DNA of 64,000 nt from Pseudomonas sp. stari2. GTDB lineage: Bacteria > Pseudomonadota > Gammaproteobacteria > Pseudomonadales > Pseudomonadaceae. The notes below the pieces were generated by a model. That model did no database searches. It was not told where the DNA came from and saw only the letters and a list, made by a program, of their open reading frames with translations. The translations under genes and the position numbers were made by a program. This document shows positions 26,980 to 34,633 of this stretch, piece by piece. Numbering within the stretch: the stretch's first letter is position 1; every line of letters begins with the position of its first letter. Location: assembly GCF_040760005.1 (NCBI RefSeq), contig NZ_CP099760.1, positions 1,483,501 through 1,547,500 of the forward strand, read 5' to 3'.

Positions 26980-27360
26980 CGCCTGTAGAAAACCGGGCAA
27001 CCCTTGTTTGGCGGGGCTTCCATGCATCTGCGCAATTCCTGCGCATAAATAAATGCATTTATGCATTGACTGCATATGCATTAATGCATATTCTTGCCAC
27101 CAAGCCGCTCGACAAAGCGGCTGGCAACAACAGCTCTTTAGTTCCACAAGAACAGGCAGCGATGAACCGGCCTCAACGGTTCAGAGGGTTGGCAACTGAC
27201 CCGGGTGTGCAGCGTAAAGCACCAGAAGCAGTTATCCGGCGGGCAGGGACCGCGGTCGGAAAAACAATTTGAATGGACTCGTACCGCGCCAGTAGCGCCG
27301 AAAAGTCAGCTTCCTTCACGTACACAGGATTGAAGGAAGGCAAAGGAGTGCATTACTGAA
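26980..27360 (+). other. Gene-poor control and leader region ahead of the tailocin genes
   Basis: Holds the operator palindromes (27053-27089) and then about 250 bases without a convincing gene. A 36-codon reading frame (27162-27272, beginning MNRPQRFRGLATDPG) with an upstream AGGCAG is visible but of unknown significance. It is a candidate for the main tailocin promoter and a long 5' leader; no PrtN-type activator gene is present. Confidence 0.5.
27053..27089. promoter_or_regulatory. Cluster of ATGCAT operator palindromes
   Basis: ATGCATTTATGCAT (27053-27066), TGCATATGCA (27071-27080, perfect palindrome) and ATGCATTAATGCAT (27076-27089, perfect 14-bp palindrome) overlap within 37 bp, in an AT-rich promoter-like stretch just downstream of the repressor terminator. 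The same element recurs at the repressor start, so these are probably its operators. Confidence 0.65.
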
Positions 27361-27385
27361 AAGCCCGGCGAGTTGCCGGGCTTTT
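27361..27385 (+). terminator. Intrinsic terminator 1 (duplicated module)
   Basis: AAGCCCGGC-GAGTT-GCCGGGCTTTTT, flanked by a GCATTACTGA sequence before and TTGGAATGCCT after. The same flanks surround a second terminator at 28442-28468. Confidence 0.8.
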
Positions 27386-27472
27386 TGGAATGCCTGCCTT
27401 GTTCCTCAGCGTCGCTGAAGGCGTGCAGAACTGCGAAACGGCATTTGCTGAAATGAAGAAAGGAAAATATGA

Positions 27473-27901
27473 ATGAACCGATATGTGCTTCTTGAATCCA
27501 CCGGCACCAACTTCTCTATTGTTACGCAGGTCATTGACACTGAAAGCTACACGGCACCTGCAGTGCCAAACGGATCCAAGGGCTTTTGGCTGTGGGTGCC
27601 GGAAAATACAATCGTGCAAGTGGGATGGATAGCCCGCAACGGGGCTACCGGAACGACTTTTACTGCGCCAACTGATGAGGATAAGGTTGTCATTGTTGTC
27701 TCCCGCACGAGAATGCTGCTTCTTGCCGCCCTCGATTGGCTCCCGCACCACACATTGCAATACAGAGTGGATATTGGTGTTGCCACCCCCGCAGAGCAAG
27801 CCTCGTTACTGGCGTTCAAACAATACGTCATTGCCCTCGATGAAGTGAAAAACCAGACGGGTTATCCGACCGAAATCAACTGGCCGGTCGCGCCCTTCTG
27901 A
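27473..27901 (+). CDS. Orphan tail-fibre-assembly-like protein 1
   Basis: 142 aa. The C-terminal half (QASLLAFKQYVIALDEVKNQ followed by GYPTEINWPVAPF) has the layout of phage tail-fibre assembly chaperones, where a helix pair is followed by a short Trp-Pro tail; compare QTDYPLTIDWPVAP in the chaperone at 53668. No fibre gene precedes it. It sits between the operator region and the holin, enclosed by two copies of a terminator module. Confidence 0.6.
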   Translation: MNRYVLLESTGTNFSIVTQVIDTESYTAPAVPNGSKGFWLWVPENTIVQVGWIARNGATGTTFTAPTDEDKVVIVVSRTRMLLLAALDWLPHHTLQYRVDIGVATPAEQASLLAFKQYVIALDEVKNQTGYPTEINWPVAPF

Positions 27902-27981
27902 TTCGGCGTCCCGCCTCGAAAGTCAACTGAAGGCATTTCAACGTATGCCGGGATACCGGTGAGCGAATAAGGAAGTGAGCA

Positions 27982-28407
27982 ATGAATTTGAAAAAATATG
28001 CACGTGTAGTGAATGGCAAAGTCGACAACATTTTCGAAACGGTTAATCCGATCAGCGAAGAGTTTCCCATCGAGCAAGTGTGGGTTGACATCACCGCCAC
28101 TGCAGTTGGCCAGGTTGACTACGGCCACAACGCGGTCAACACCGACGGTGTTTGGTCTTTCGCTCCTGAGTTCCCTTGGAGCCAGTCGGTATTGGGTGAA
28201 CAACTGCGTAACGAAAAAACGCGTCGGTTCGACAACCTAATCACTCGTGTGGTGTCCGCGGGGCTACAAAACAAAGTCGATCTGGGCCTGGCGACAACGG
28301 CAGAGCAGGCTTATCTGGTGGCTTTCAAGCAGTACTGCGTTGCCTTCACCCAGGTGAACAAGCAGCCAGCCTTTCCCACCACCATTGTCTGGCCAGACCT
28401 TCCGTAA
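27982..28407 (+). CDS. Orphan tail-fibre-assembly-like protein 2
   Basis: 141 aa. N-terminus MNLKKYARVVNGKVDNIFET resembles the RYARIENGVAVEVI start of the chaperone at 55255; the C-terminus (AYLVAFKQYCVAFTQVNKQP, then AFPTTIVWPDLP) parallels the gene just upstream. AAGGAAGTGAGC precedes the ATG. Like its neighbour it has no adjacent fibre gene; the two are probably paralogous. Confidence 0.6.
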   Translation: MNLKKYARVVNGKVDNIFETVNPISEEFPIEQVWVDITATAVGQVDYGHNAVNTDGVWSFAPEFPWSQSVLGEQLRNEKTRRFDNLITRVVSAGLQNKVDLGLATTAEQAYLVAFKQYCVAFTQVNKQPAFPTTIVWPDLP

Positions 28408-28441
28408 CCAACACTTCGAATCGTCAGGAGCGCATTGCTGA

Positions 28442-28468
28442 AAATCCCGACCCCGTGCCGGGATTTTT
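28442..28468 (+). terminator. Intrinsic terminator 2 (duplicated module)
   Basis: AAATCCCG / CGGGATTT stem with T run, inside flanks GCATTGCTGA and TTGGAATGCCT that repeat those of the terminator at 27361. Confidence 0.75.
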
Positions 28469-28540
28469 GGAATGCCTACCTCAAGAGAAATCGTTTGAAC
28501 CCAACACACACCATTCATCCATCACACCAGGAGGCGTGAC

Positions 28541-28879
28541 ATGACAACCGAGCAACAAGCATTGGCAGACATGCCAATCTGGCTGGTCATCCTCCTTGCC
28601 GTTGCAGGCGGGGTGTCCGGCGAAATGTGGCGCGCCGACAAGGACGGCGCCCGCGGCTGGCCGTTGCTGCGGCGCCTGGCCCTGCGCTCCGGCGCCTGCA
28701 TGATCTGCGGCGTTTCGGCGATCATGCTGCTGTACGCCGCCGGCATGTCGATCTGGGCCGCCGGCGCCTTCGGCTGCCTTACCGCAATGGCCGGGGCCGA
28801 CGTGGCCATCGGTCTGTACGAACGCTGGGCCGCCAAGCGCATCGGCGTCAGCGACGTTACCCCGCGCGACCCGCAATAA
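28541..28879 (+). CDS. Holin
   Basis: 112 aa, three hydrophobic segments (IWLVILLAVAGGV; ACMICGVSAIMLLYAAGMS; WAAGAFGCLTAMAGADVAI) and a charged C-terminal tail, with GGAGG before the ATG. Inner-membrane pore former that would release the endolysin. Position matches R-pyocin PA0614, immediately before a PA0615-like gene and the baseplate genes. It serves both tail modules, as no second holin is present. Confidence 0.85.
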   Translation: MTTEQQALADMPIWLVILLAVAGGVSGEMWRADKDGARGWPLLRRLALRSGACMICGVSAIMLLYAAGMSIWAAGAFGCLTAMAGADVAIGLYERWAAKRIGVSDVTPRDPQ

Positions 28880-28951
28880 CCCTTTCACTTTCCTGTCTCG
28901 CTGCACACGTGCGGCGGGACTGCGCGTGGACATTCGAAAAGGAGGTCATGT

Positions 28952-29473
28952 ATGCCCACACCGATTTTGCAGCCGTCGCAGCTGTTCACGGCGATGGCGA
29001 CAGCCTTGCGCAACAACGCCGACCTGAACGTACAAGTCGGCAATCACGACGACTTCACGACCCCCGGCGACAAGGCCTGGGTGCTGATCGACATCGAACG
29101 CAATGCACCGGGAGAGCGCGCTGCCAATGGGCGCATTGCCCACGCATTGACGCTGTCCCTTCAGGTTATTCCGGCCATTTCCGCCACCGCGTTTGCCGCG
29201 TGTGATCTGATCGCCGCCCTGAAAAACCTGATCACCGACAACCGCTGGGGCCTGCCAGGCGATCAGTGCGATCTGCCGATGAACATCGATGGCTTGCCGT
29301 CGCTGGCGATTCGCGCCGATCAGCCCAACAAGGCGTGGACCCTGACATTCAACCAGACCCTCTACCTGGGTCCGACCTTGCTCGACGACCCGCTCGGTAC
29401 ACCGAAATTCGCTCGCACCTGGGAAGTCAGCGACATCGACGACCCCGACCAATACACCTCGCTGGAGGCCTGA
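28952..29473 (+). CDS. R-pyocin PA0615-like tail-cluster protein
   Basis: 173 aa. Segments LTLSLQVIPAISATAFAACD and KAWTLTFNQTLYLGP suggest an alpha/beta tail-completion-type fold, but I cannot assign a function. Placed between holin and gpV exactly as PA0615 in the R-pyocin locus; AAGGAGG ribosome-binding site; 3 bp before gpV. Confidence 0.7.
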   Translation: MPTPILQPSQLFTAMATALRNNADLNVQVGNHDDFTTPGDKAWVLIDIERNAPGERAANGRIAHALTLSLQVIPAISATAFAACDLIAALKNLITDNRWGLPGDQCDLPMNIDGLPSLAIRADQPNKAWTLTFNQTLYLGPTLLDDPLGTPKFARTWEVSDIDDPDQYTSLEA

Positions 29474-29476
29474 CCG

Positions 29477-30085
29477 ATGTTCGACGCATTACTGCGAATG
29501 CAACTGGGCCCGATCATCGAACGCCTGGCGGAGATGGAAGCGGAGATCGAAGACCTGCACCGACGCGCTGAAAGCTATTGCCGCATTGGCATCTGTCAGG
29601 AAGTCGATGCGGCGAGCAACACCTGCAAGGTCAGCCACGGTGGACTGCTCACCCCGGCCATCAAGTTCTTCAACCCGAGTGCCGGTGCGCAAAGCGAGTC
29701 GCGGATTCCGAGCGTGGGCGAACAGTGTCTGCTGTTCAACTACGGCAGTGGCGAAAGCGGTGCGCAAAGCGTGGCGTTGTTCGGTCTGAACAGTGACCGC
29801 TTTCCACCCGCTGCCACCATCCCCACGTTGACGCGGCGGGTGCATGTCGATGGCAGCGAAAGTGGCTACGACGATGCCTCTCACACGCTGCACTGGCAAA
29901 ACGGTCCTGCAGCTTTCAGCGGCTCTCGCGAAGCGCTTGAACTGAGCATCGGCCCTGCGCGGCTGGCGATGACGCCGCAAGCGATCAACCTGCAACTGGG
30001 CGCCGTCGGCGTGACGATCGACGCCTCGGGCGTTCACTTCAGCGGCCCGCTGGTGGATCACCAGGGTCGCGTCATCAGCCCCTGA
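29477..30085 (+). CDS. Baseplate assembly protein V (P2 gpV-like spike)
   Basis: 202 aa. N-terminal helix (RLAEMEAEIEDLHRR), an OB-like domain typical of gpV (IGICQEVDAASNTCKVSHGG, SVGEQCLLFNYGSG), and a C-terminal beta-helical tip (LSIGPARLAMTPQAINLQLG). Forms the membrane-piercing spike under the baseplate. First of the V-W-J-I baseplate run of module 1. Confidence 0.88.
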   Translation: MFDALLRMQLGPIIERLAEMEAEIEDLHRRAESYCRIGICQEVDAASNTCKVSHGGLLTPAIKFFNPSAGAQSESRIPSVGEQCLLFNYGSGESGAQSVALFGLNSDRFPPAATIPTLTRRVHVDGSESGYDDASHTLHWQNGPAAFSGSREALELSIGPARLAMTPQAINLQLGAVGVTIDASGVHFSGPLVDHQGRVISP

Positions 30086-30099
30086 ATCAAGAGCCTCCC

Positions 30100-30432
30100 A
30101 TGATCGGAATCGATAGAGACACCGGGGCCACGGTCGACGACTGGCTGCAATTCGTGCAGCGCGCGACCCGGGCCCTGACCACGCCGTTGGGCACACGGCA
30201 GAAGCGGCCCTTGTACGGGTCGCTGATCCCCACGTTGCTGGGACAGAACCTCGGTGACGACGTTCTGCTTCTGGCGCAAAGCCACGCCGCGCAAGCGTTC
30301 TACAACACACAGAACGGTATCGGCGACTTCCAGCCGCAAGTGATCGTCGCCAGCCGTCAGGGCGCCGGGTTGTTGCTGCGGTTTGCCGGCACCTGGAAAA
30401 ACCGCCAACAGACTTTCGAGGTCGTGACATGA
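30100..30432 (+). CDS. Baseplate wedge protein W (P2 gpW / T4 gp25-like)
   Basis: 110 aa with the gp25 lysozyme-like wedge fold pattern: GATVDDWLQFVQRATRALTT, PLGTRQKRPLYGS and the C-terminal QTFEVV strand. Initiates sheath polymerisation at the baseplate. Overlaps gpJ by 4 bp (ATGA). Confidence 0.88.
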   Translation: MIGIDRDTGATVDDWLQFVQRATRALTTPLGTRQKRPLYGSLIPTLLGQNLGDDVLLLAQSHAAQAFYNTQNGIGDFQPQVIVASRQGAGLLLRFAGTWKNRQQTFEVVT

Positions 30433-31424
30433 GCATGTTGATCCCTGGCCAGAACCAGTTGGCCGAACCTTCACTGATCAAGGTCGAGGCCTTCGAGGAT
30501 CTGCTCGCCGAGTTCAAGACCTTCGTCCTCGAGTACGTCGGCAGCCGTTCGCCGGACAGCGCGGCAAAACTCAAGACCAGCCTGGAAAACGAAAGCGAAC
30601 TGCTGACCATGGCGCTGGAAGCTTTCTGCGTTCGCTTGCAAACCCACGAACGCAAATACAACGCCCGCATCAAGCAGATGCTGGCGTGGTGGGCGACCGG
30701 CAGCAACCTCGATGCGCGGCTGGCGGACATGGGCCTGGAGCGACAGCTGCTCGACCCGGGCGACCCGGCAGCATTCCCGCCGGTGCCAGCGATTTACGAG
30801 AGCGACGATGACGCCCGGTTGCGCTATTACCTGGCGCCCCATGCCCCGGCGGCGGGTTCGCGGATGCAATACCGCCGCGAGGTGTTCACCCTCGGCGAAC
30901 GGCCGGCGGTGAAAGTCGAATCCACCGATGCCGGTGTGGTGAACGTCACCTACACCTTCGCCCCGGACGGCCTCGCCGCGCAGGTCAAGGATGGCAATGG
31001 TCGTCGCACGGCCCCCGGTGAAGTGCAGGTGACGGTGCTCTCGCGGGACGCCGACGGCACACCGTCCGCCGCATTGCTCGACGGCGTGCGCCAACACTTT
31101 GCACGGCCCGATGTCTGCCCGGAAACCGACAAGGTCACGATCAAGGGCGCCGAGATTCAGCGCTACAAGATCCGCGTCGTGGCGAAGATCAATTCCGGCC
31201 CGGATTCGGGCTTGACCAAAGTCGCCGCCGAGCAACATCTGCAAGCCTACGCCGACAGTTGCCATCGTCTGGAAGGCCGGGTTGATCCGAGCTGGATCGA
31301 CTACACGCTGCACAGCGCCGGTGCCGTGCAATTACAGATTCTTGAACCGCTGACACCCATCGTGTGCACCGCGTTTCAAGCGCCGTACTGCACGGCGGTC
31401 GAAGTCGAGGTGCAGACGCTATGA
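30429..31424 (+). CDS. Baseplate assembly protein J (P2 gpJ-like)
   Basis: 331 aa. Baseplate_J core with DLLAEFKTFVLEY near the start, YYLAPHAPAAGSRMQYRREVFT in the middle and the C-terminal VRVVAKI/VQLQILEP strands. Wedge component joined to gpW and gpI. Overlaps gpI by 4 bp. Confidence 0.88.
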   Translation: MSMLIPGQNQLAEPSLIKVEAFEDLLAEFKTFVLEYVGSRSPDSAAKLKTSLENESELLTMALEAFCVRLQTHERKYNARIKQMLAWWATGSNLDARLADMGLERQLLDPGDPAAFPPVPAIYESDDDARLRYYLAPHAPAAGSRMQYRREVFTLGERPAVKVESTDAGVVNVTYTFAPDGLAAQVKDGNGRRTAPGEVQVTVLSRDADGTPSAALLDGVRQHFARPDVCPETDKVTIKGAEIQRYKIRVVAKINSGPDSGLTKVAAEQHLQAYADSCHRLEGRVDPSWIDYTLHSAGAVQLQILEPLTPIVCTAFQAPYCTAVEVEVQTL

Positions 31425-32056
31425 CGGACCAGACACCTCGTCCTACCCTGCTGCCGGCCAACAGCTCGGCGCTGGAACGGGCGCTCGATATCGGCTTCGG
31501 CACCTTGCTTGACCGCATTGCGCCGCCGTTTCCCGAACTGATGAATCCGGCTTCAACTCCCGTCGCGTTTCTGCCGTATCTGGCCGCGGATCGTGGCGTG
31601 GCCGAATGGAGCACCGATGCGCCGGAAGCGGAAAAACGCCTGACCGTCGAACTGGCCTGGCCCACCGCGCGCCAGGCCGGCACTCGCAAGGCTCTGGAAA
31701 ACGCCGCCAAGGGCTTGCAACTGAGGCCTGAAGTCCGCGCCTGGTATGAACAGACTCCGTCGGGCGCGCCTTACAGCTTCTCCGTGCGAGCCTTCACCGA
31801 ACAACCCTACAGCGAAGAAATCGACGCCCGTCTCGACCGACGCCTGGCCGATGCCAAGAGCGAACGGGACGTGCTGTCGGTGTCGGTCGGCCTCAGCGCC
31901 TTTGGCTCTCATGTGATTGGCGTCGCGACCTTCTGCGGCGAGCTGACCACGGTCTATCCGGTGTTCCTCGAAGGCCTTGAAACCTCCGGTGAAGCCTTCA
32001 TGGCGGCCGGTCTCTACACCGTCGAAACATCCACTATTTATCCTCAGGGGGCCTGA
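31421..32056 (+). CDS. Tail protein I (P2 gpI-like)
   Basis: 211 aa from ATG 31421 (MTDQTPRPTLLPANSSALER), chosen because it overlaps the gpJ stop as ATGA; a longer frame upstream lies in gpJ. The LLPANSSALERALD start and the FLPYLAADRGVAEWS segment are typical of gpI. It links the baseplate to the fibre encoded immediately downstream. Confidence 0.88.
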   Translation: MTDQTPRPTLLPANSSALERALDIGFGTLLDRIAPPFPELMNPASTPVAFLPYLAADRGVAEWSTDAPEAEKRLTVELAWPTARQAGTRKALENAAKGLQLRPEVRAWYEQTPSGAPYSFSVRAFTEQPYSEEIDARLDRRLADAKSERDVLSVSVGLSAFGSHVIGVATFCGELTTVYPVFLEGLETSGEAFMAAGLYTVETSTIYPQGA

Positions 32057-33901
32057 ATGGCTGACTATTACACCCTGCTCACCAACGCAGGGATTGCCTA
32101 CGAAACCGCCTGCAAGGCAGCGGGCGTGCCGATCAAGCTGACGCAGATTTCCGTCGGCGACGGCGGCGGCGCGGTCTACAACCCGGCCGCGACGGCTACC
32201 GCGCTGAAACGCGAAGTCTGGCGTGGACCGCTCAACGCACTGTTCCAGGACGAGAAAAATCCGAGCTGGCTGCTTGCCGAAGTGACCATTCCGCCGGATG
32301 TCGGCGGCTGGTACGTGCGTGAAGCGGGGCTGTGGACCGACACCGGCATTCTCTACGCGATCGTCAAATACCCGGAGTCGTTCAAACCGGTGCTGGCCAC
32401 CTCCGGCTCGGGCAAAGAGTTCTACATCCGCTCGATTTTCGAGACCAGCAATGCCTCGCTGGTGACGCTGCTGATCGACGACACCGTGGTCAAGGCCACT
32501 CGTGCGTGGGTCATGAGTTACCTCGCCGAAGAACTCGGCAAACTCGATGGCAAACAATCGGTGCGCGTCGCCGCCACCGCCAACGTGGTGTTGAACGGTG
32601 CGCAGCAGATCGACGGTGTGGCGGTGATCGCCGGTGACCGCGTGTTGCTGCCGAACCAGACCCTGGCCAAGGACAACGGTCTGTGGATTGTCGCCAACGG
32701 TGACTGGGTTCGGGCCAACGATGCCAACGTCAGCGCCAAGGTCACACCGGGCCTGACGGTGATGGTGGAAGAGGGCACGCTCAACGGTGATTCGCTGTGG
32801 CACCTGACCACCAACGCGCCGATCACTCTCGGCACTACCGCGCTGACCTTCAAGATGCTGGCCGGGCGCACCGGGATTGCTGCCGGTACCTACAAAAGTC
32901 TGAGCGTCGACGAATACGGCCGCGCGACAGCCGGCTCGAATCCCGACACGCTGGCCGGTTTCGGCATCAAGGATTCGTACACCAAGGCTGAAGTCGAGGC
33001 GCTGATTGCCAAGGCTTCTGCGTTGCCGGTGGGATCGATTGTGGCGTTCCCTGTCGATACACCGCCACCGGGTTTTCTGGAGCTGGACAACAGCGTCAAG
33101 AGCAGCGCGACCTACCCTGACTTGAGCGCCTATCTGGGTGGCAAGTTCAACAAGGGGGATGAGGGTGTCGGGAATTTCCGGTTGCCTGAGGCGCGTGGGG
33201 AATTCTTGCGGGGTTGGGATCATGGGCGTGGGGTGGATGCCGGGCGTGGCATTGGCAGTTGGCAGGCTGATGACAACAAGGCACATACGCATACAGCCGT
33301 TGGTACGATTTACTCGTATGGTCATTTGGCGGCTGGTCCAGGGCGTGACTTTCAGAGTTCCAATGTCACTACTTCCTCGGCGGGCGGTTCAGAGGCGCGT
33401 CCGCGCAACATCGCTGTCATGTGGTGCATCAAAGCCTGGAGCGCCCAGGTCAATCAGGGAAACATCGACGTTGCCGCGTTGGCCGTTCTGGCGCAGCAAG
33501 CCACCGAACTCAATCAGGGCACTGTGAAGACCGCCACTCAGGCCCAGACAGACGCTGGCAACGACGATCAAACGATCGTCACGCCGAAGAAACTGCGGTG
33601 GGGATTCTCGGCGCTCAAGGCGGCAAACGGATATCTGATATTGCCGAGCTGGCTGGGCGGTTTGGTCATTCAATGGGGAACCACGGGAGCCATTGCGGCC
33701 GGTGCCCAAATGACAGTGACCTATCCGATTGCGTTCCCGAACGTTTCTGTCATGACATTGGTCGGCAACAGCAGCTCGATCGGCTCTGTCAGTATCACGT
33801 CTACCCTCTGCGTCATGTATGGAGGCGCAACGAAATTCGCGGTTTCAGCTCTCGGCAGCAGTGGCCAGCCAAATGGCCCGTGGATTTCGATAGGCTGGTA
33901 A
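32057..33901 (+). CDS. Tail fibre of module 1 (collar-type)
   Basis: 614 aa. N-terminal phage tail-collar fibre attachment domain (MADYYTLLTNAGIAYETACK, ISVGDGGGAVYNP), a repeat segment (VRVAATANVVLNGAQQIDGV) of the kind seen in fibre shafts, a collar domain (VGSIVAFPVDTPPPGFLELD ... FRLPEARGEFLRGWDHGRGVD), and a gp53-like C-terminal receptor-binding domain (LVIQWGTTGAIAAGAQMTVT). Binds the target-cell surface, probably LPS. Its N-terminus is unrelated to those of the four module 2 fibres, consistent with different baseplates. Confidence 0.92.
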   Translation: MADYYTLLTNAGIAYETACKAAGVPIKLTQISVGDGGGAVYNPAATATALKREVWRGPLNALFQDEKNPSWLLAEVTIPPDVGGWYVREAGLWTDTGILYAIVKYPESFKPVLATSGSGKEFYIRSIFETSNASLVTLLIDDTVVKATRAWVMSYLAEELGKLDGKQSVRVAATANVVLNGAQQIDGVAVIAGDRVLLPNQTLAKDNGLWIVANGDWVRANDANVSAKVTPGLTVMVEEGTLNGDSLWHLTTNAPITLGTTALTFKMLAGRTGIAAGTYKSLSVDEYGRATAGSNPDTLAGFGIKDSYTKAEVEALIAKASALPVGSIVAFPVDTPPPGFLELDNSVKSSATYPDLSAYLGGKFNKGDEGVGNFRLPEARGEFLRGWDHGRGVDAGRGIGSWQADDNKAHTHTAVGTIYSYGHLAAGPGRDFQSSNVTTSSAGGSEARPRNIAVMWCIKAWSAQVNQGNIDVAALAVLAQQATELNQGTVKTATQAQTDAGNDDQTIVTPKKLRWGFSALKAANGYLILPSWLGGLVIQWGTTGAIAAGAQMTVTYPIAFPNVSVMTLVGNSSSIGSVSITSTLCVMYGGATKFAVSALGSSGQPNGPWISIGW

Positions 33902-33916
33902 TCAGGAGAACAGTTT

Positions 33917-34345
33917 ATGTCACTTTTTTATGCCGCCTCCACTGGCGGTTTCTACGATGACACCGTTCACGGTGTCATTCCGCAGGACGCAGTGAAGATC
34001 ACTGCGCCGATGCGTTCGCAACTGCTCGCCGGCCAAGCGCAGTCACAGGTGATCGTTGCGGATGCGGACGGAAACCCTGTGCTCAAACGGCCGGAGATGG
34101 ATGCCGAAGCGAAGGCCAACCGCGAGCGCCTTTGGCGCGACGGCGAAATCGACAGCGTCAAATGGCTGCGCGAGCGTCATCGCGATGAACTCGAAATGTC
34201 CAGCCAGACGACATTGACCGTCGATCAGTATCAAGCGCTGCTGGCTTATCTAAAGAGCCTGCGCGACTGGCCGCAGTCAGAGCGTTTTCCCGACGAACAG
34301 GCTCGCCCCAAACAACCTGACTGGATTGCGTTGCAGACCCATTGA
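33917..34345 (+). CDS. Tail fibre assembly chaperone (module 1)
   Basis: 142 aa with the usual features: short N-terminal MSLFYAASTGGFYDD, Gln-rich middle, and the conserved WLRERHRDELEM ... LTVDQYQALLAYLKSLRDWPQ C-terminal region. Needed for folding and attachment of the fibre encoded 15 bp upstream. AGGAGA precedes the ATG. Confidence 0.9.
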   Translation: MSLFYAASTGGFYDDTVHGVIPQDAVKITAPMRSQLLAGQAQSQVIVADADGNPVLKRPEMDAEAKANRERLWRDGEIDSVKWLRERHRDELEMSSQTTLTVDQYQALLAYLKSLRDWPQSERFPDEQARPKQPDWIALQTH

Positions 34346-34373
34346 GCGCCCCGCACCCCGGGGCGTTTTCTTT
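34346..34373 (+). terminator. Intrinsic terminator between fibre-chaperone and sheath genes
   Basis: GCGCCCC / GGGGCG hairpin followed by TTTTCTTT directly after the chaperone stop. Confidence 0.65.
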
Positions 34374-34399
34374 CCCCCCTAAAAAACTCAACACCCGCC

Positions 34400-34423
34400 A
34401 AGCCCCTCCCAACGAGGGGCTTT
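34400..34423 (+). terminator. Second terminator-like hairpin before the sheath gene
   Basis: AAGCCCCT / AGGGGCTTT stem with a 7-base loop and short T run, 22 bases before the 61-aa gene. Two hairpins in 80 bases suggest a transcription-control point. Confidence 0.55.
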
Positions 34424-34445
34424 CCCGTTTATGGAGAAACGAAAA

Positions 34446-34631
34446 ATGGCAACCCGCCAAACCTACACCGTGCTCGTTCCATTCCCCACCGGCGGTGGGC
34501 ACTGGTCGAGTGTCGGCCAGGAACTCGATCTGCTCGACGTCGAAGCCAGCGCATTGCACAGCGCCGGTCGACTGGAGTTGAAAACACCTACCACCAAGGC
34601 CGTGAAGGCCGCTGCCAAGAAGGCTGACTGA
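34446..34631 (+). CDS. Small protein preceding the module 1 sheath
   Basis: 61 aa, start chosen at 34446 because GGAG lies 8 bases upstream. Contains FPTGGGHWSSVGQELDLLDV and a Lys/Ala-rich basic tail. Unknown function; in module 2 a similarly small DUF2635-type gene also precedes the sheath, so it may be its positional counterpart. Confidence 0.7.
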   Translation: MATRQTYTVLVPFPTGGGHWSSVGQELDLLDVEASALHSAGRLELKTPTTKAVKAAAKKAD

Positions 34632-34633
34632 CT

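Noticed and set aside
22400..27000. tRNA gene as attachment site for the element
   Set aside because: No tRNA cloverleaf seen near either boundary; the repeated sequence is mutS coding sequence.
33917..34345. Diversity-generating retroelement for fibre variation
   Set aside because: No reverse transcriptase gene and no template/variable repeat pair with adenine-biased differences was seen.
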